Positions 1-6,855 of a stretch of DNA of 19,094 nt are shown in pieces. The notes under the pieces are model-generated. The model saw only the letters and a list, made by a program, of their open reading frames with translations, did no database searches and had not been told where the DNA came from. The translations under genes were made by a program, and so were the position numbers. The number at the start of each line of letters is the position of its first letter. Within the stretch, counting starts at the first letter, position 1. This DNA comes from an uncultured Bacteroidales bacterium (lineage in GTDB: Bacteria; Bacteroidota; Bacteroidia; Bacteroidales; Paludibacteraceae): contig CAIQOG010000538.1 of assembly GCA_903873355.1 (NCBI GenBank), positions 1-19,094 on the forward strand, given 5' to 3'.

Positions 1-543
1 AGGTGAATTTCCTGAAATAAAAACGGTATCTTCACCTAATTGAATGTGTTTTGAAATCATTTTATGCAACAATGAATCTGGTTTCTGCTGTTGAATGAGA
101 ACCTGTCTCGACATCTGAATCGGGGTGCTAAATGCCACATCTTTTTTCCATTCTGTAGTTATAGGAACCATCATGGCAATTAAATCATAATCACCTGATT
201 TCAATCCTTCTATACCGTTTTTCAAATCATTTTCTTCGGAAATAACCAATTCAACCCCCAGACTATCGGCAAAAGCCTTTACCAATTCATACTGAAAACC
301 CGAAACATTACCGTTTACTTTTGAAAAGCCAACACTACTTCCATCAGTAAGAACAGTAATCCGACCATTTTTGAGAATTATTGGCAGATCGTGTACACTT
401 TTATTTAAGCTGTGAATCAACATAATAACAGCAAAAACAGCAACAAGTAATCCTGATATAATTATAATCTGGAGCTTCTTCCCGAGTTTCAAAAATCTTT
501 TAAAATCGAAAATCTGAACGATATTTTCTTTAATCTTAATCAT
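1..543 (-). CDS. Membrane-anchored solute-binding (SBP_bac_3) protein, MltF-like; 3' end outside window
   Basis: I translated this stretch directly; 181 codons are open from an ATG at 541-543 to the left edge. Residues 1-22 are basic, residues about 24-45 are one hydrophobic membrane segment (LQIIIISGLLVAVFAVIML), and the rest resembles a periplasmic family 3 solute-binding domain: ITVLTDGSSVGF, then GFQYELVKAFADSLGVEL, then GDYDLIAMMVPITTEWKKDV followed by FSTP. This fold occurs in amino-acid binding proteins and at the N-terminus of the lytic transglycosylase MltF. With a membrane anchor instead of a cleaved signal peptide, and a porin partner, I favour the MltF-like form, but the transglycosylase domain that would prove it lies off the window. 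Its start overlaps the porin stop by 8 bases, so translational coupling is likely. The solute-binding class is well supported; the enzymatic call is inference. Confidence 0.75.
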   Translation of the reverse strand, partial: MIKIKENIVQIFDFKRFLKLGKKLQIIIISGLLVAVFAVIMLIHSLNKSVHDLPIILKNGRITVLTDGSSVGFSKVNGNVSGFQYELVKAFADSLGVELVISEENDLKNGIEGLKSGDYDLIAMMVPITTEWKKDVAFSTPIQMSRQVLIQQQKPDSLLHKMISKHIQLGEDTVFISGNSP

Positions 544-2416
544 AAAAATTCCATGAAATTCCGAGTTTTATGTTTGCAAGATTATACGGATAATTTGGCA
601 TTGAAAAATAAGCACCCTTCATAAAAGTCTGATTCAAATGATAATACTCAATGAAGAAACGTGTCCGTTTCAGGTGAAAATTTCCATATGCTGTCATCAA
701 AGGATAATCACCAATTAATGTCGTGGCCTGATTGTAAAATTGCCCTGTGGCAGGCATATATGATGGGGCATAATAAGATGAATGCATCCGAACATTTGCC
801 CCCAATTGCACAGTCAGAACCCGGAACCACAAATCTTTATAATACAAATTATGAAACAATGCAAATCGGGGAAGTGGCAACACTTCATTGTTAGAACTAA
901 GCTGCCCTATAACATTATTCTCCAGTGCAAATCGTCCGACATGAAAATCAAGTTTCAGATTTGCTGATAGAATCTGAACATTTCCATTAAATTGCGTCGG
1001 TAAAGCATCTGCATTAAAATAGACCGGATTAGTAATATTCTCAACTGCAACATTCAAAGCAAAGGACCGGGTTGGAATTGCAAAAGTTCCTCCCAAACGG
1101 GTTCGGTAAACACTCACGAATGCATTATCCCATACAAAGTGATTTGATTCATAGTGTTGCATAAAAAAAGACGGTTTATCACTACGAACAAAACCATTGG
1201 CTATCAGCCTGATACTATCTTTCCAAAGTTTAAAAAAACCACCCACGTTACCTTCCAACCTGAAATCTCCGGCTTTGTAACCCAGGAAGCCGAGCTCACC
1301 GGTAATGTTATATTTGAAATTATTGCCGCGTTGTTTGGATAAAATACCACCTACCCGTGTAGTTGATTCCATCTGATTATTTAATGTTGACCCAATTTCA
1401 TAGGTATAATTCTGAATCTCATTTTCAATAAAAGCTGTCAATCCAAAATTCAGCCATTTATTAAACTCCTCGGCCATATTTATCGAAAAGGTATTTGTAA
1501 GTGTCTGAACTGCAGCCGTATCTTTTGTCTGAGCAACAGGCAGATAGGTATTTTTATAAAAAGCTTTATCAACTGTTTCTTCAAAATATCGTTTGCGGTT
1601 ATCATCGTACCGAAAGGTATGTCCGAATCGTGTAACCGGCACATATTCCGTTCTGACAGAATCATCACTCACCTTAATTTTTCGATCAAAACCGATGCTG
1701 TATTGATGGTTATAATAGATTTGACTTTGGGAAAAATTAGACTGAGCTTGTAAATTTGTCGACATATCAATTGGCAACACCCCTGAATTAATATCAATCG
1801 AACTTAATATTCCTCCATTTTCCTGATTTCTCAATGAATTAGTCGAAATAATTGCAGTTGCCATGTAATGTTTACCCTGATATGTACCAAATAATGAACC
1901 TGAAAATCGTTCAGTAGATTGATTTTTATATTCTCCTGGCGCATAAATATAGTCGAGTGTTGTCCCAAAATTAAAATTCTTCTTCGGATTGGCTGTGAAT
2001 AAAAACTTTATATGGTCTTCGTCGCGATGAAGCGAACCACCGGTATTGTAATCCAGATTACTATAAGGCGTTTTTGTATTGTAAAACGTGGCATGATCCA
2101 CATTCATCAAATACGGATAATACGCATTTGCGAACAAAAAATCAGTTGCTACCTGACGATCAGCATAAACCTTAGGTTGGATGGGTGATCCCAGATTCCC
2201 ATTGTAAGAATTGGCAATACTATAATTGTCTATTGGGTTTGAAGTCTGATAGTTAAGCGCAATAGTGTCGACAGGAATAGAATCTACAGTAGCAAACCGG
2301 TCGGTAATCCGCCAGGATTTTACAAATCTGTAATTGGGTGGTACCTGAGCGTAAACACCTGCTATAACCACAGTCAAGAATAATAAAACATGATATTTTT
2401 TCACCTCAAACGCCAT
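536..2416 (-). CDS. Putative outer-membrane porin (Bacteroidetes putative porin family)
   Basis: The 626-residue product begins with a basic N-terminus and a hydrophobic signal (HVLLFLTVVIAGVYA, cleavage probably after AYA-type VYA near residue 23). The mature part alternates polar and aromatic residues as in beta strands and ends in an aromatic-rich strand (GISWNFYD), as expected for an outer-membrane barrel. Phrases such as DRFATVDSIPVDT, LFANAYYPYL and FHVGRFALENNVIGQLSS fit the Bacteroidetes family annotated as putative porin (PF14121 by recollection). It would act as an outer-membrane channel of unknown substrate. A TAnnTTTG box lies about 57 bases upstream of the ATG. The last 8 bases overlap the start of the downstream solute-binding gene, pointing to a two-gene operon. 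Family assignment is by motif memory, not a search. Confidence 0.8.
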   Translation of the reverse strand: MAFEVKKYHVLLFLTVVIAGVYAQVPPNYRFVKSWRITDRFATVDSIPVDTIALNYQTSNPIDNYSIANSYNGNLGSPIQPKVYADRQVATDFLFANAYYPYLMNVDHATFYNTKTPYSNLDYNTGGSLHRDEDHIKFLFTANPKKNFNFGTTLDYIYAPGEYKNQSTERFSGSLFGTYQGKHYMATAIISTNSLRNQENGGILSSIDINSGVLPIDMSTNLQAQSNFSQSQIYYNHQYSIGFDRKIKVSDDSVRTEYVPVTRFGHTFRYDDNRKRYFEETVDKAFYKNTYLPVAQTKDTAAVQTLTNTFSINMAEEFNKWLNFGLTAFIENEIQNYTYEIGSTLNNQMESTTRVGGILSKQRGNNFKYNITGELGFLGYKAGDFRLEGNVGGFFKLWKDSIRLIANGFVRSDKPSFFMQHYESNHFVWDNAFVSVYRTRLGGTFAIPTRSFALNVAVENITNPVYFNADALPTQFNGNVQILSANLKLDFHVGRFALENNVIGQLSSNNEVLPLPRFALFHNLYYKDLWFRVLTVQLGANVRMHSSYYAPSYMPATGQFYNQATTLIGDYPLMTAYGNFHLKRTRFFIEYYHLNQTFMKGAYFSMPNYPYNLANIKLGISWNFYD

Positions 2417-2432
2417 TTCTTTTACTTAACTT

Positions 2433-2468
2433 CACTTCAATGCCTCATTATAAGGCACTTCCGAAGTG
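2433..2468 (-). repeat. Nested inverted repeat in porin 5' leader
   Basis: Outer arms CACTTC (2433-2438) and GAAGTG (2463-2468) enclose inner arms TGCCT (2441-2445) and AGGCA (2453-2457) with a 7-base loop. The element starts just downstream of the porin -7 box, so it would be a hairpin at or near the 5' end of the porin mRNA. It may protect the mRNA or bind a regulator; neither is shown by the sequence. Confidence 0.5.
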
Positions 2469-2472
2469 TGCG

Positions 2473-2510
2473 CAAAGATACAAAAATTTATGATTGAAGC
2501 CGAAAAACAA
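2473..2510 (-). promoter_or_regulatory. Bacteroidota-type promoter for porin operon
   Basis: On the minus strand TATCTTTG (2480-2473) matches the Bacteroidota -7 consensus TAnnTTTG exactly. A TTGTTTTT stretch (2510-2503) lies 22 bases upstream, a reasonable distance for the -33 element. Transcription would start near 2466, giving a leader of about 50 bases before the ATG at 2416. Confidence 0.6.
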
Positions 2511-2625
2511 GACGTTATAAAATCAAAACGAACATTGCAGAAAATTTTGGTGAGAAAAGGGATTTTTTGTATGATTTATGTATATTTTTGTAAAATGTTT
2601 GATTATGATAAATAAAAGTGCTAAA

Positions 2626-2659
2626 CTTGCATTCTAAAATCATAATGTCAATATTTTTG
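2626..2659 (+). promoter_or_regulatory. Candidate gdhA promoter
   Basis: TATTTTTG at 2652-2659 fits TAnnTTTG, with CTTG at 2626-2629 22 bases upstream as a weak -33 element. It would give a leader of about 130 bases. The region is so T-rich that a match can occur by chance; a second TATTTTTG is at 2583-2590. Confidence 0.35.
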
Positions 2660-2739
2660 AATTTAATGGTTGTTTTCGAAGATAAAATCCAATTCATATT
2701 GTTAATAACATATATATATTACTTACTTAATGTCAATAT
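2643..2739 (+). repeat. Pair of 12-base direct repeats upstream of gdhA
   Basis: TAATGTCAATAT occurs at 2643-2654 and again at 2728-2739, 85 bases apart start to start (close to eight helical turns). The first copy overlaps the candidate -7 box. It could be a pair of regulator sites, or coincidence in AT-rich DNA. Confidence 0.4.
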
Positions 2740-2797
2740 CCTTTCGTTTTAAATACAAACTTCTATCATTCAATCATTCTCTAAAAATCAAACTTAT

Positions 2798-4132
2798 ATG
2801 AACATTGAAAAACTGATGCAATCGCTCGAAGTAAAACATCCGGGTGAAACTGAGTATTTACAGGCAGTGCGTGAAGTGCTTAATGCAATTGAGGAAGCCT
2901 ACAGCGAACATCCGGAATTTGAAAAAGCAAAAATTGCCGAGCGACTCATCGAACCGGATCGTATTTTCACATTCAAAGTGCCATGGGTCGACGACCGGGG
3001 TGAGGTTCAGGTAAATCTTGGATACCGCATTCAGTCCAACAATGCCATTGGCCCATACAAAGGCGGTTTGCGGTTTCACCCGTCAGTTAATCTTTCCATC
3101 CTCAAGTTTCTGGGTTTCGAACAGATATTTAAAAATGCATTGACTACCCTGCCAATGGGCGGTGCAAAAGGAGGCTCGGACTTCAATCCGAAAGGCAAAT
3201 CAGACGCGGAGGTTATGCGTTTTTGTCAGGCATTTATGACTGAACTGTGGCATTATATTGGTCCTGAGACTGATGTTCCTGCCGGGGATATTGGCGTTGG
3301 TGGTCGTGAAATTGGCTATCTGTATGGCATGTACCGCAAATTGGCACGCGAAAACACCGGTGTACTTACCGGAAAAAATCTGGAATTTGGAGGTTCACTT
3401 ATTCGTCCCGAAGCAACAGGATTTGGTGGTTTATACTTTGTAAATCAAATGCTTGAAACTGCCGGTATGAGCATTAAAGGAAAAACGATAGCTATTTCAG
3501 GATTTGGAAATGTTGCCTGGGGAGCTGCATTAAAAGCCACTGAAATGGGTGCAAAAGTTGTAACGATCTCGGGACCTGATGGTTATATTTACGACGAAAA
3601 CGGAATTTCAGGAGAAAAAATTAACTATCTGCTCGAACTACGTGCTACTTGTAATGATATTGTGTCTCCTTACGCTGAAAAATTTGGAGCAAAATTCATT
3701 CCTGATAGTCGTCCATGGGGACAAAAAGTAGATATTGCCTTGCCTTGTGCGACTCAAAATGAACTGAATGAGGAAGATGCTCAAGTACTGATTAATAATG
3801 GTGTGATTTGTGTCGGCGAAATTTCCAACATGGGTTGTACGCCCGAAGCGATAGAACTTTTCATCAAACATAAAATTATGTATGGTCCCGGAAAAGCCGT
3901 GAACGCAGGTGGAGTGGCCACTTCAGGTCTGGAAATGTCGCAAAATGCCATGCATTTGACATGGTCTTCTGAAGAAGTAGATGCACGGTTGAAACAGATT
4001 ATGAGCGATATCCACGCACAATGTGTGAAGTGTGGTCGTGAAGCCGATGGTTATATCAACTACATGAAAGGTGCTAATATAGCCGGTTTCCTGAAAGTGG
4101 CCAAAGCCATGTTAGCACAAGGAGTAATTTGA
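2798..4132 (+). CDS. gdhA: NADP-specific glutamate dehydrogenase
   Basis: The 444-residue protein has the normal length of the hexameric bacterial enzyme, which makes glutamate from 2-oxoglutarate and ammonia with NADPH in the cytoplasm. The substrate-binding block GPYKGGLRFHP (85-95) and the catalytic-lysine block PMGGAKGGSDFNPKGKSD (119-136, Lys124) are intact, as is PAGDIGVGGREIG (161-173, Asp164). The dinucleotide-binding domain follows with ISGFGNVA (233-240), and the coenzyme loop SGPDG (258-262) lacks the acidic residue after strand 2 that NAD-specific enzymes often have, which with overall similarity to E. coli GdhA favours NADP. The C-terminal block NAGGVATSGLEMSQNA is also present. 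The gene stands alone, with a strong terminator 25 bases after its stop codon. Family call is secure; coenzyme preference is inferred. Confidence 0.95.
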   Translation: MNIEKLMQSLEVKHPGETEYLQAVREVLNAIEEAYSEHPEFEKAKIAERLIEPDRIFTFKVPWVDDRGEVQVNLGYRIQSNNAIGPYKGGLRFHPSVNLSILKFLGFEQIFKNALTTLPMGGAKGGSDFNPKGKSDAEVMRFCQAFMTELWHYIGPETDVPAGDIGVGGREIGYLYGMYRKLARENTGVLTGKNLEFGGSLIRPEATGFGGLYFVNQMLETAGMSIKGKTIAISGFGNVAWGAALKATEMGAKVVTISGPDGYIYDENGISGEKINYLLELRATCNDIVSPYAEKFGAKFIPDSRPWGQKVDIALPCATQNELNEEDAQVLINNGVICVGEISNMGCTPEAIELFIKHKIMYGPGKAVNAGGVATSGLEMSQNAMHLTWSSEEVDARLKQIMSDIHAQCVKCGREADGYINYMKGANIAGFLKVAKAMLAQGVI

Positions 4133-4157
4133 AGAATCAGAAATTTCCAAAACTATT

Positions 4158-4200
4158 GAAAGGAGATAATTCTGAGGAGGGATTATCTCTTTTCATTTTT
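4158..4200 (+). terminator. Intrinsic terminator after gdhA
   Basis: Arms GAAAGGAGATAAT (4158-4170) and ATTATCTCTTTTC (4182-4194) pair along 13 positions with a single G-T contact, around an 11-base loop, and are followed by ATTTTT. It lies between the gdhA stop and the nitroreductase promoter. Confidence 0.85.
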
Positions 4201-4230
4201 CGGGATTTATTTACTCCAATCAAAAAATTG

Positions 4231-4238
4231 TATCTTTG
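4231..4238 (+). promoter_or_regulatory. Bacteroidota -7 box for nitroreductase
   Basis: TATCTTTG matches TAnnTTTG and is identical to the porin -7 box. A start near 4245 would leave a leader of about 18 bases before ATG 4263. It overlaps an in-frame TTG at 4236, which rules that TTG out as the start codon if this promoter is real. The -33 element is weak (TTTA, 4210-4213). Confidence 0.6.
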
Positions 4239-4262
4239 TGGTCCAAAATAATCAAACCGAAT

Positions 4263-5009
4263 ATGATGTTAGAACAACTTAATCAACACCGTACAATACG
4301 GAAATACACCAATCAACCGATTGAACCTGAATTGTTGACGAAACTTCTCGAAACTGCCTGCCGTGCTTCGAACACTGGAAATATGCAGGCTTACAGTGTG
4401 ATTGTAACGACGGATGCAGATCATAAACAACAACTTGCCCCGGCACACTTCAATCAGCCTATGCTAACTCAAGCTCCGGTTGTTTTGACTTTTTGTGCCG
4501 ACTACAACAGGTTCAGCAAATGGTGTGAACAACGTGATGCAGAGCCGGGTTACGATAACTTTCAATCGTTTATGGCTACGGCGATTGACACGTTGATTGC
4601 TGCCCAAACTTTTTGCATAGCAGCTGAAAGTGTTGGTTTAGGAATTTGTTATCTCGGAACTACAACTTACAATGCTCAGGAAATTATTGAAGTTTTGAAA
4701 CTACCAAAGTTGGTCGTTCCGGTTACAACCATTACTGTTGGATATCCTGCCGATATGCCCGAACAAACTGACAGGTTGCCATTGGGTGCAGTTGTTCATT
4801 ATGAAACCTACACCGATTTTTCAAAAGAATCTATCGACAACTTATATGCAGTAAAAGAAAATAGTGACTTTTACAAACAATTTGTGGCTGAGAACAAAAA
4901 AGAGACGCTTGCTCAGGTATTTACAGACATTCGTTATACGAAGAAAAATAATGAATTTTTCTCGGAAAAATTTCTTGCAGCTATAAAAATGCAGGGATTT
5001 TTCAAATAA
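4263..5009 (+). CDS. Nitroreductase family FMN-dependent oxidoreductase
   Basis: Counting from ATG 4263 (a second ATG follows directly at 4266) the product has 248 residues. It starts with the nitroreductase FMN-binding signature HRTIRKYTNQPIEPELL, followed by LLETACRASNTGNMQAYSVIV. The central helix FMATAIDTLIAAQTFCIAAESVGLGICYLG and VPVTTITVGYPAD also fit the family. The C-terminal extension with YTKKNNEFFSEKFLAAIKMQGFF resembles the NfsA/FRP-type branch rather than the shorter NfsB type. Such cytoplasmic flavoproteins reduce nitro compounds, quinones or flavins with NAD(P)H; the natural substrate cannot be read from sequence. The gene is monocistronic, bracketed by terminators at 4158-4200 and 5005-5040. 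In-frame extension to TTG 4236 is unlikely because it lies inside the promoter box. Confidence 0.9.
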   Translation: MMLEQLNQHRTIRKYTNQPIEPELLTKLLETACRASNTGNMQAYSVIVTTDADHKQQLAPAHFNQPMLTQAPVVLTFCADYNRFSKWCEQRDAEPGYDNFQSFMATAIDTLIAAQTFCIAAESVGLGICYLGTTTYNAQEIIEVLKLPKLVVPVTTITVGYPADMPEQTDRLPLGAVVHYETYTDFSKESIDNLYAVKENSDFYKQFVAENKKETLAQVFTDIRYTKKNNEFFSEKFLAAIKMQGFFK

Positions 5010-5040
5010 AAAAGTCGGAAAAAAACCGACTTCTCTATTT
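5005..5040. terminator. Bidirectional intrinsic terminator between nitroreductase and glyS
   Basis: AAGTCGG (5012-5018) and CCGACTT (5026-5032) form a 7-base stem around a run of seven A. On the plus strand it is followed by a T-rich tail; on the minus strand by TTTTATTT, so it can end both convergent genes. Confidence 0.85.
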
Positions 5041-5114
5041 GAAAAAAAGATAAGATGACATTGACTGAGCTGGAACACTAATATCCTAAATAACTCGCAA
5101 ATCTGTCATACCAT

Positions 5115-6662
5115 TCATCCTACTATTTTACGAAACAAATTCTTCATATTTACCGCATCACCAATAATCTGGTGTAAATTGGCAATAGCTACACGTTCCT
5201 GTTGCATGCTGTCGCGATGACGAATGGTAACACAATTATCTTCCAGTGTCTGGTGGTCAACGGTAATACAGAACGGCGTTCCAACTGCATCCTGACGACG
5301 ATAACGTTTTCCGATTGAATCTTTTTCATCGTAACCGCATTTAAAATCGAACTTCAGATCGTCCATAATTTCACGGGCTTTTTCGGGCAGACCATCTTTT
5401 TTTACCAGAGGTAAAATAGCGGCTTTCACCGGAGCTAGAACCGGAGGTAAAGTTAGTACCACGCGGGTATCGCCACCTTCCAGCGCTTCTTCTTTGTACG
5501 AAGCTGCCATAATGGACAGAAAGGTACGATCCACACCAATCGAAGTTTCGATCACGTAAGGTACGTAAGACTGATTCAATTCCGGATCGAAGTATTTGAT
5601 GTTTTTACCAGAGAATTTCTCATGACTGCTCAAATCGAAATCGGTGCGCGAATGAATTCCTTCCACTTCCTTGAAACCAAAAGGCATTTCAAATTCTATA
5701 TCGGTGGCTGCATTGGCATAGTGAGCTAGTTTATCGTGGTCGTGGAAGCGATATTTCTGGTCGCCAAGGCCAAGAGCTTTATGCCATTTCAAACGGAATT
5801 CCTTCCAGTGCTCAAACCATTTCATTTCTTCACCCGGACGAACGAAGAACTGCATTTCCATTTGTTCGAACTCACGCATACGAAAGATAAACTGACGGGC
5901 AACTATCTCATTTCTAAAAGCTTTACCAATCTGAGCGATACCAAACGGAATCTTCATACGACCAGTTTTCTGCACGTTCAGGAAGTTCACGAAAATACCC
6001 TGAGCTGTTTCGGGACGAAGATAGATTTTCAGCGCACCATCGGCAGTTGAACCCATTTCAGTAGAGAACATAAGGTTAAACTGACGAACGTCTGTCCAGT
6101 TGCGTGTTCCGCTAATCGGGCAAACCACTTCGTAATCTTCGATAATGGCTTTCAATTCCACTAAATCCGAATCATTCAGTGCTTTTACAAAACGGGCATG
6201 AATTTCGTCGCGTTTAGCCTGATTTTCAAGCACACGTTCGTTGGTCGAACGGAAAACGGCTTCGTCGAAGCTTTCGCCAAAACGTTTCGCGGCTTTTTCC
6301 ACTTCCTTATTCATTTTGTCGTCGTATTTGGCAAGCAAATCTTCAATCAATACGTCGGCACGGTAGCGTTTTTTGCTGTCTTTGTTGTCAATCAACGGGT
6401 CGTTGAATGCATCCACGTGTCCGGAAGCTTTCCATGTTGTTGGGTGCATAAAAATGGCGGCATCGATACCCACCACGTTTTCGTTGAGCAGTACCATGCT
6501 GTCCCACCAGTATTTTTTGATGTTGTTTTTTAGTTCAACACCATTCTGACCGTAGTCGTAAACGGCGCCGAGACCGTCATAAATTTCGCTCGAAGGGAAC
6601 ACAAAACCGTATTCCTTACAGTGAGCAATCAGTTTTTTAAAAACATCTTCTTGTGAAGCCAT
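5115..6662 (-). CDS. glyS: Glycyl-tRNA synthetase, alpha2 class II type
   Basis: The 515-residue enzyme attaches glycine to tRNA-Gly and is of the single-chain homodimeric type found in Bacteroidota, Thermus and eukaryotes, not the alpha2-beta2 type of E. coli. The N-terminal signature EYGFVFPSSEIYDGLGAVYDYG (17-38) is typical. An insertion with charged helices follows (about 95-180). Class II motif 2 is at about 247-275 (GKAFRNEI then RMREFEQMEMQFF) and motif 3 at about 373-386 (TSIGVDRTFLSIM, Arg379). The anticodon-binding domain covers about 400-515 (LPPVLAPVKAAILPLV, RYRRQDAVGTPFCITVD). The start is preceded by three 7-base repeats and a promoter box at 6742-6749. Some databases call this form glyQS; the function is not in doubt. 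Confidence 0.95.
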   Translation of the reverse strand: MASQEDVFKKLIAHCKEYGFVFPSSEIYDGLGAVYDYGQNGVELKNNIKKYWWDSMVLLNENVVGIDAAIFMHPTTWKASGHVDAFNDPLIDNKDSKKRYRADVLIEDLLAKYDDKMNKEVEKAAKRFGESFDEAVFRSTNERVLENQAKRDEIHARFVKALNDSDLVELKAIIEDYEVVCPISGTRNWTDVRQFNLMFSTEMGSTADGALKIYLRPETAQGIFVNFLNVQKTGRMKIPFGIAQIGKAFRNEIVARQFIFRMREFEQMEMQFFVRPGEEMKWFEHWKEFRLKWHKALGLGDQKYRFHDHDKLAHYANAATDIEFEMPFGFKEVEGIHSRTDFDLSSHEKFSGKNIKYFDPELNQSYVPYVIETSIGVDRTFLSIMAASYKEEALEGGDTRVVLTLPPVLAPVKAAILPLVKKDGLPEKAREIMDDLKFDFKCGYDEKDSIGKRYRRQDAVGTPFCITVDHQTLEDNCVTIRHRDSMQQERVAIANLHQIIGDAVNMKNLFRKIVG

Positions 6663-6670
6663 AATATTTA

Positions 6671-6691
6671 GTTACGAGTTACGAGTTGTGA
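6671..6691 (-). repeat. Three 7-base tandem repeats in glyS leader
   Basis: On the plus strand the units are GTTACGA, GTTACGA and GTTGTGA (6671-6691). On the coding strand of glyS they read as AACTCGT units ending in AACTAAA, eight bases before the start codon. They lie downstream of the -7 box and so would be transcribed. Confidence 0.7.
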
Positions 6692-6741
6692 GAAATAATA
6701 AGAATGATAGATTCCGACAAAATGTCTGATAAAATGAGGTG

Positions 6742-6749
6742 CAAAGTTA
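6742..6749 (-). promoter_or_regulatory. Bacteroidota -7 box for glyS
   Basis: The minus strand reads TAACTTTG, an exact TAnnTTTG match followed by C as is common in the phylum. Transcription would start near 6735, giving a leader of about 72 bases. No clear TTTG -33 element is visible. Confidence 0.55.
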
Positions 6750-6825
6750 CTATTTTTTTTGTATTTTTGTCGATTGAATTTGAAAATTTACATGTCACTG
6801 TAAGTGTATTTTATTGTTTCTGAAA

Positions 6826-6833
6826 TAGTTTTG
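6826..6833 (+). promoter_or_regulatory. Candidate -7 box upstream of rhuM relic and parC
   Basis: TAGTTTTG fits TAnnTTTG and lies 22 bases before the relic ATG. A second candidate, TATTTTTG, is at 6762-6769. If the downstream topoisomerase gene has no promoter inside the relic, one of these must drive it. The -33 element is not convincing. Confidence 0.35.
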
Positions 6834-6855
6834 ATAAGCTTTTGTATAAAACTGA

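Larger units (their letters stand above)
2417..2797. other. Divergent intergenic region between porin and gdhA
   Basis: This 381-base, very AT-rich stretch separates two divergently read genes. It holds a porin promoter candidate, a nested hairpin in the porin leader, a 12-base direct repeat on the gdhA side and a weaker gdhA promoter candidate, each listed separately. A 60-codon open frame on the minus strand (2515-2697) has low-complexity AT-driven composition and no recognisable motif, so I do not call it a gene. No tRNA or other RNA gene is apparent. Confidence 0.8.

Noticed and set aside
2515..2697. 60-codon minus-strand frame in the porin/gdhA gap
   Set aside because: AT-driven residues (Ile, Lys, Phe, Asn), no motif, and it overlaps promoter-like elements of both flanking genes.
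4236..4262. Upstream TTG start extending the nitroreductase by nine residues
   Set aside because: The TTG is part of the -7 promoter box TATCTTTG (4231-4238), and the family signature starts just after ATG 4263/4266.
6198..6533. 111-codon plus-strand frame antisense to glyS
   Set aside because: It lies fully within the well-supported glyS gene, shows no domain, and its Phe/Val-rich content mirrors glyS codons.
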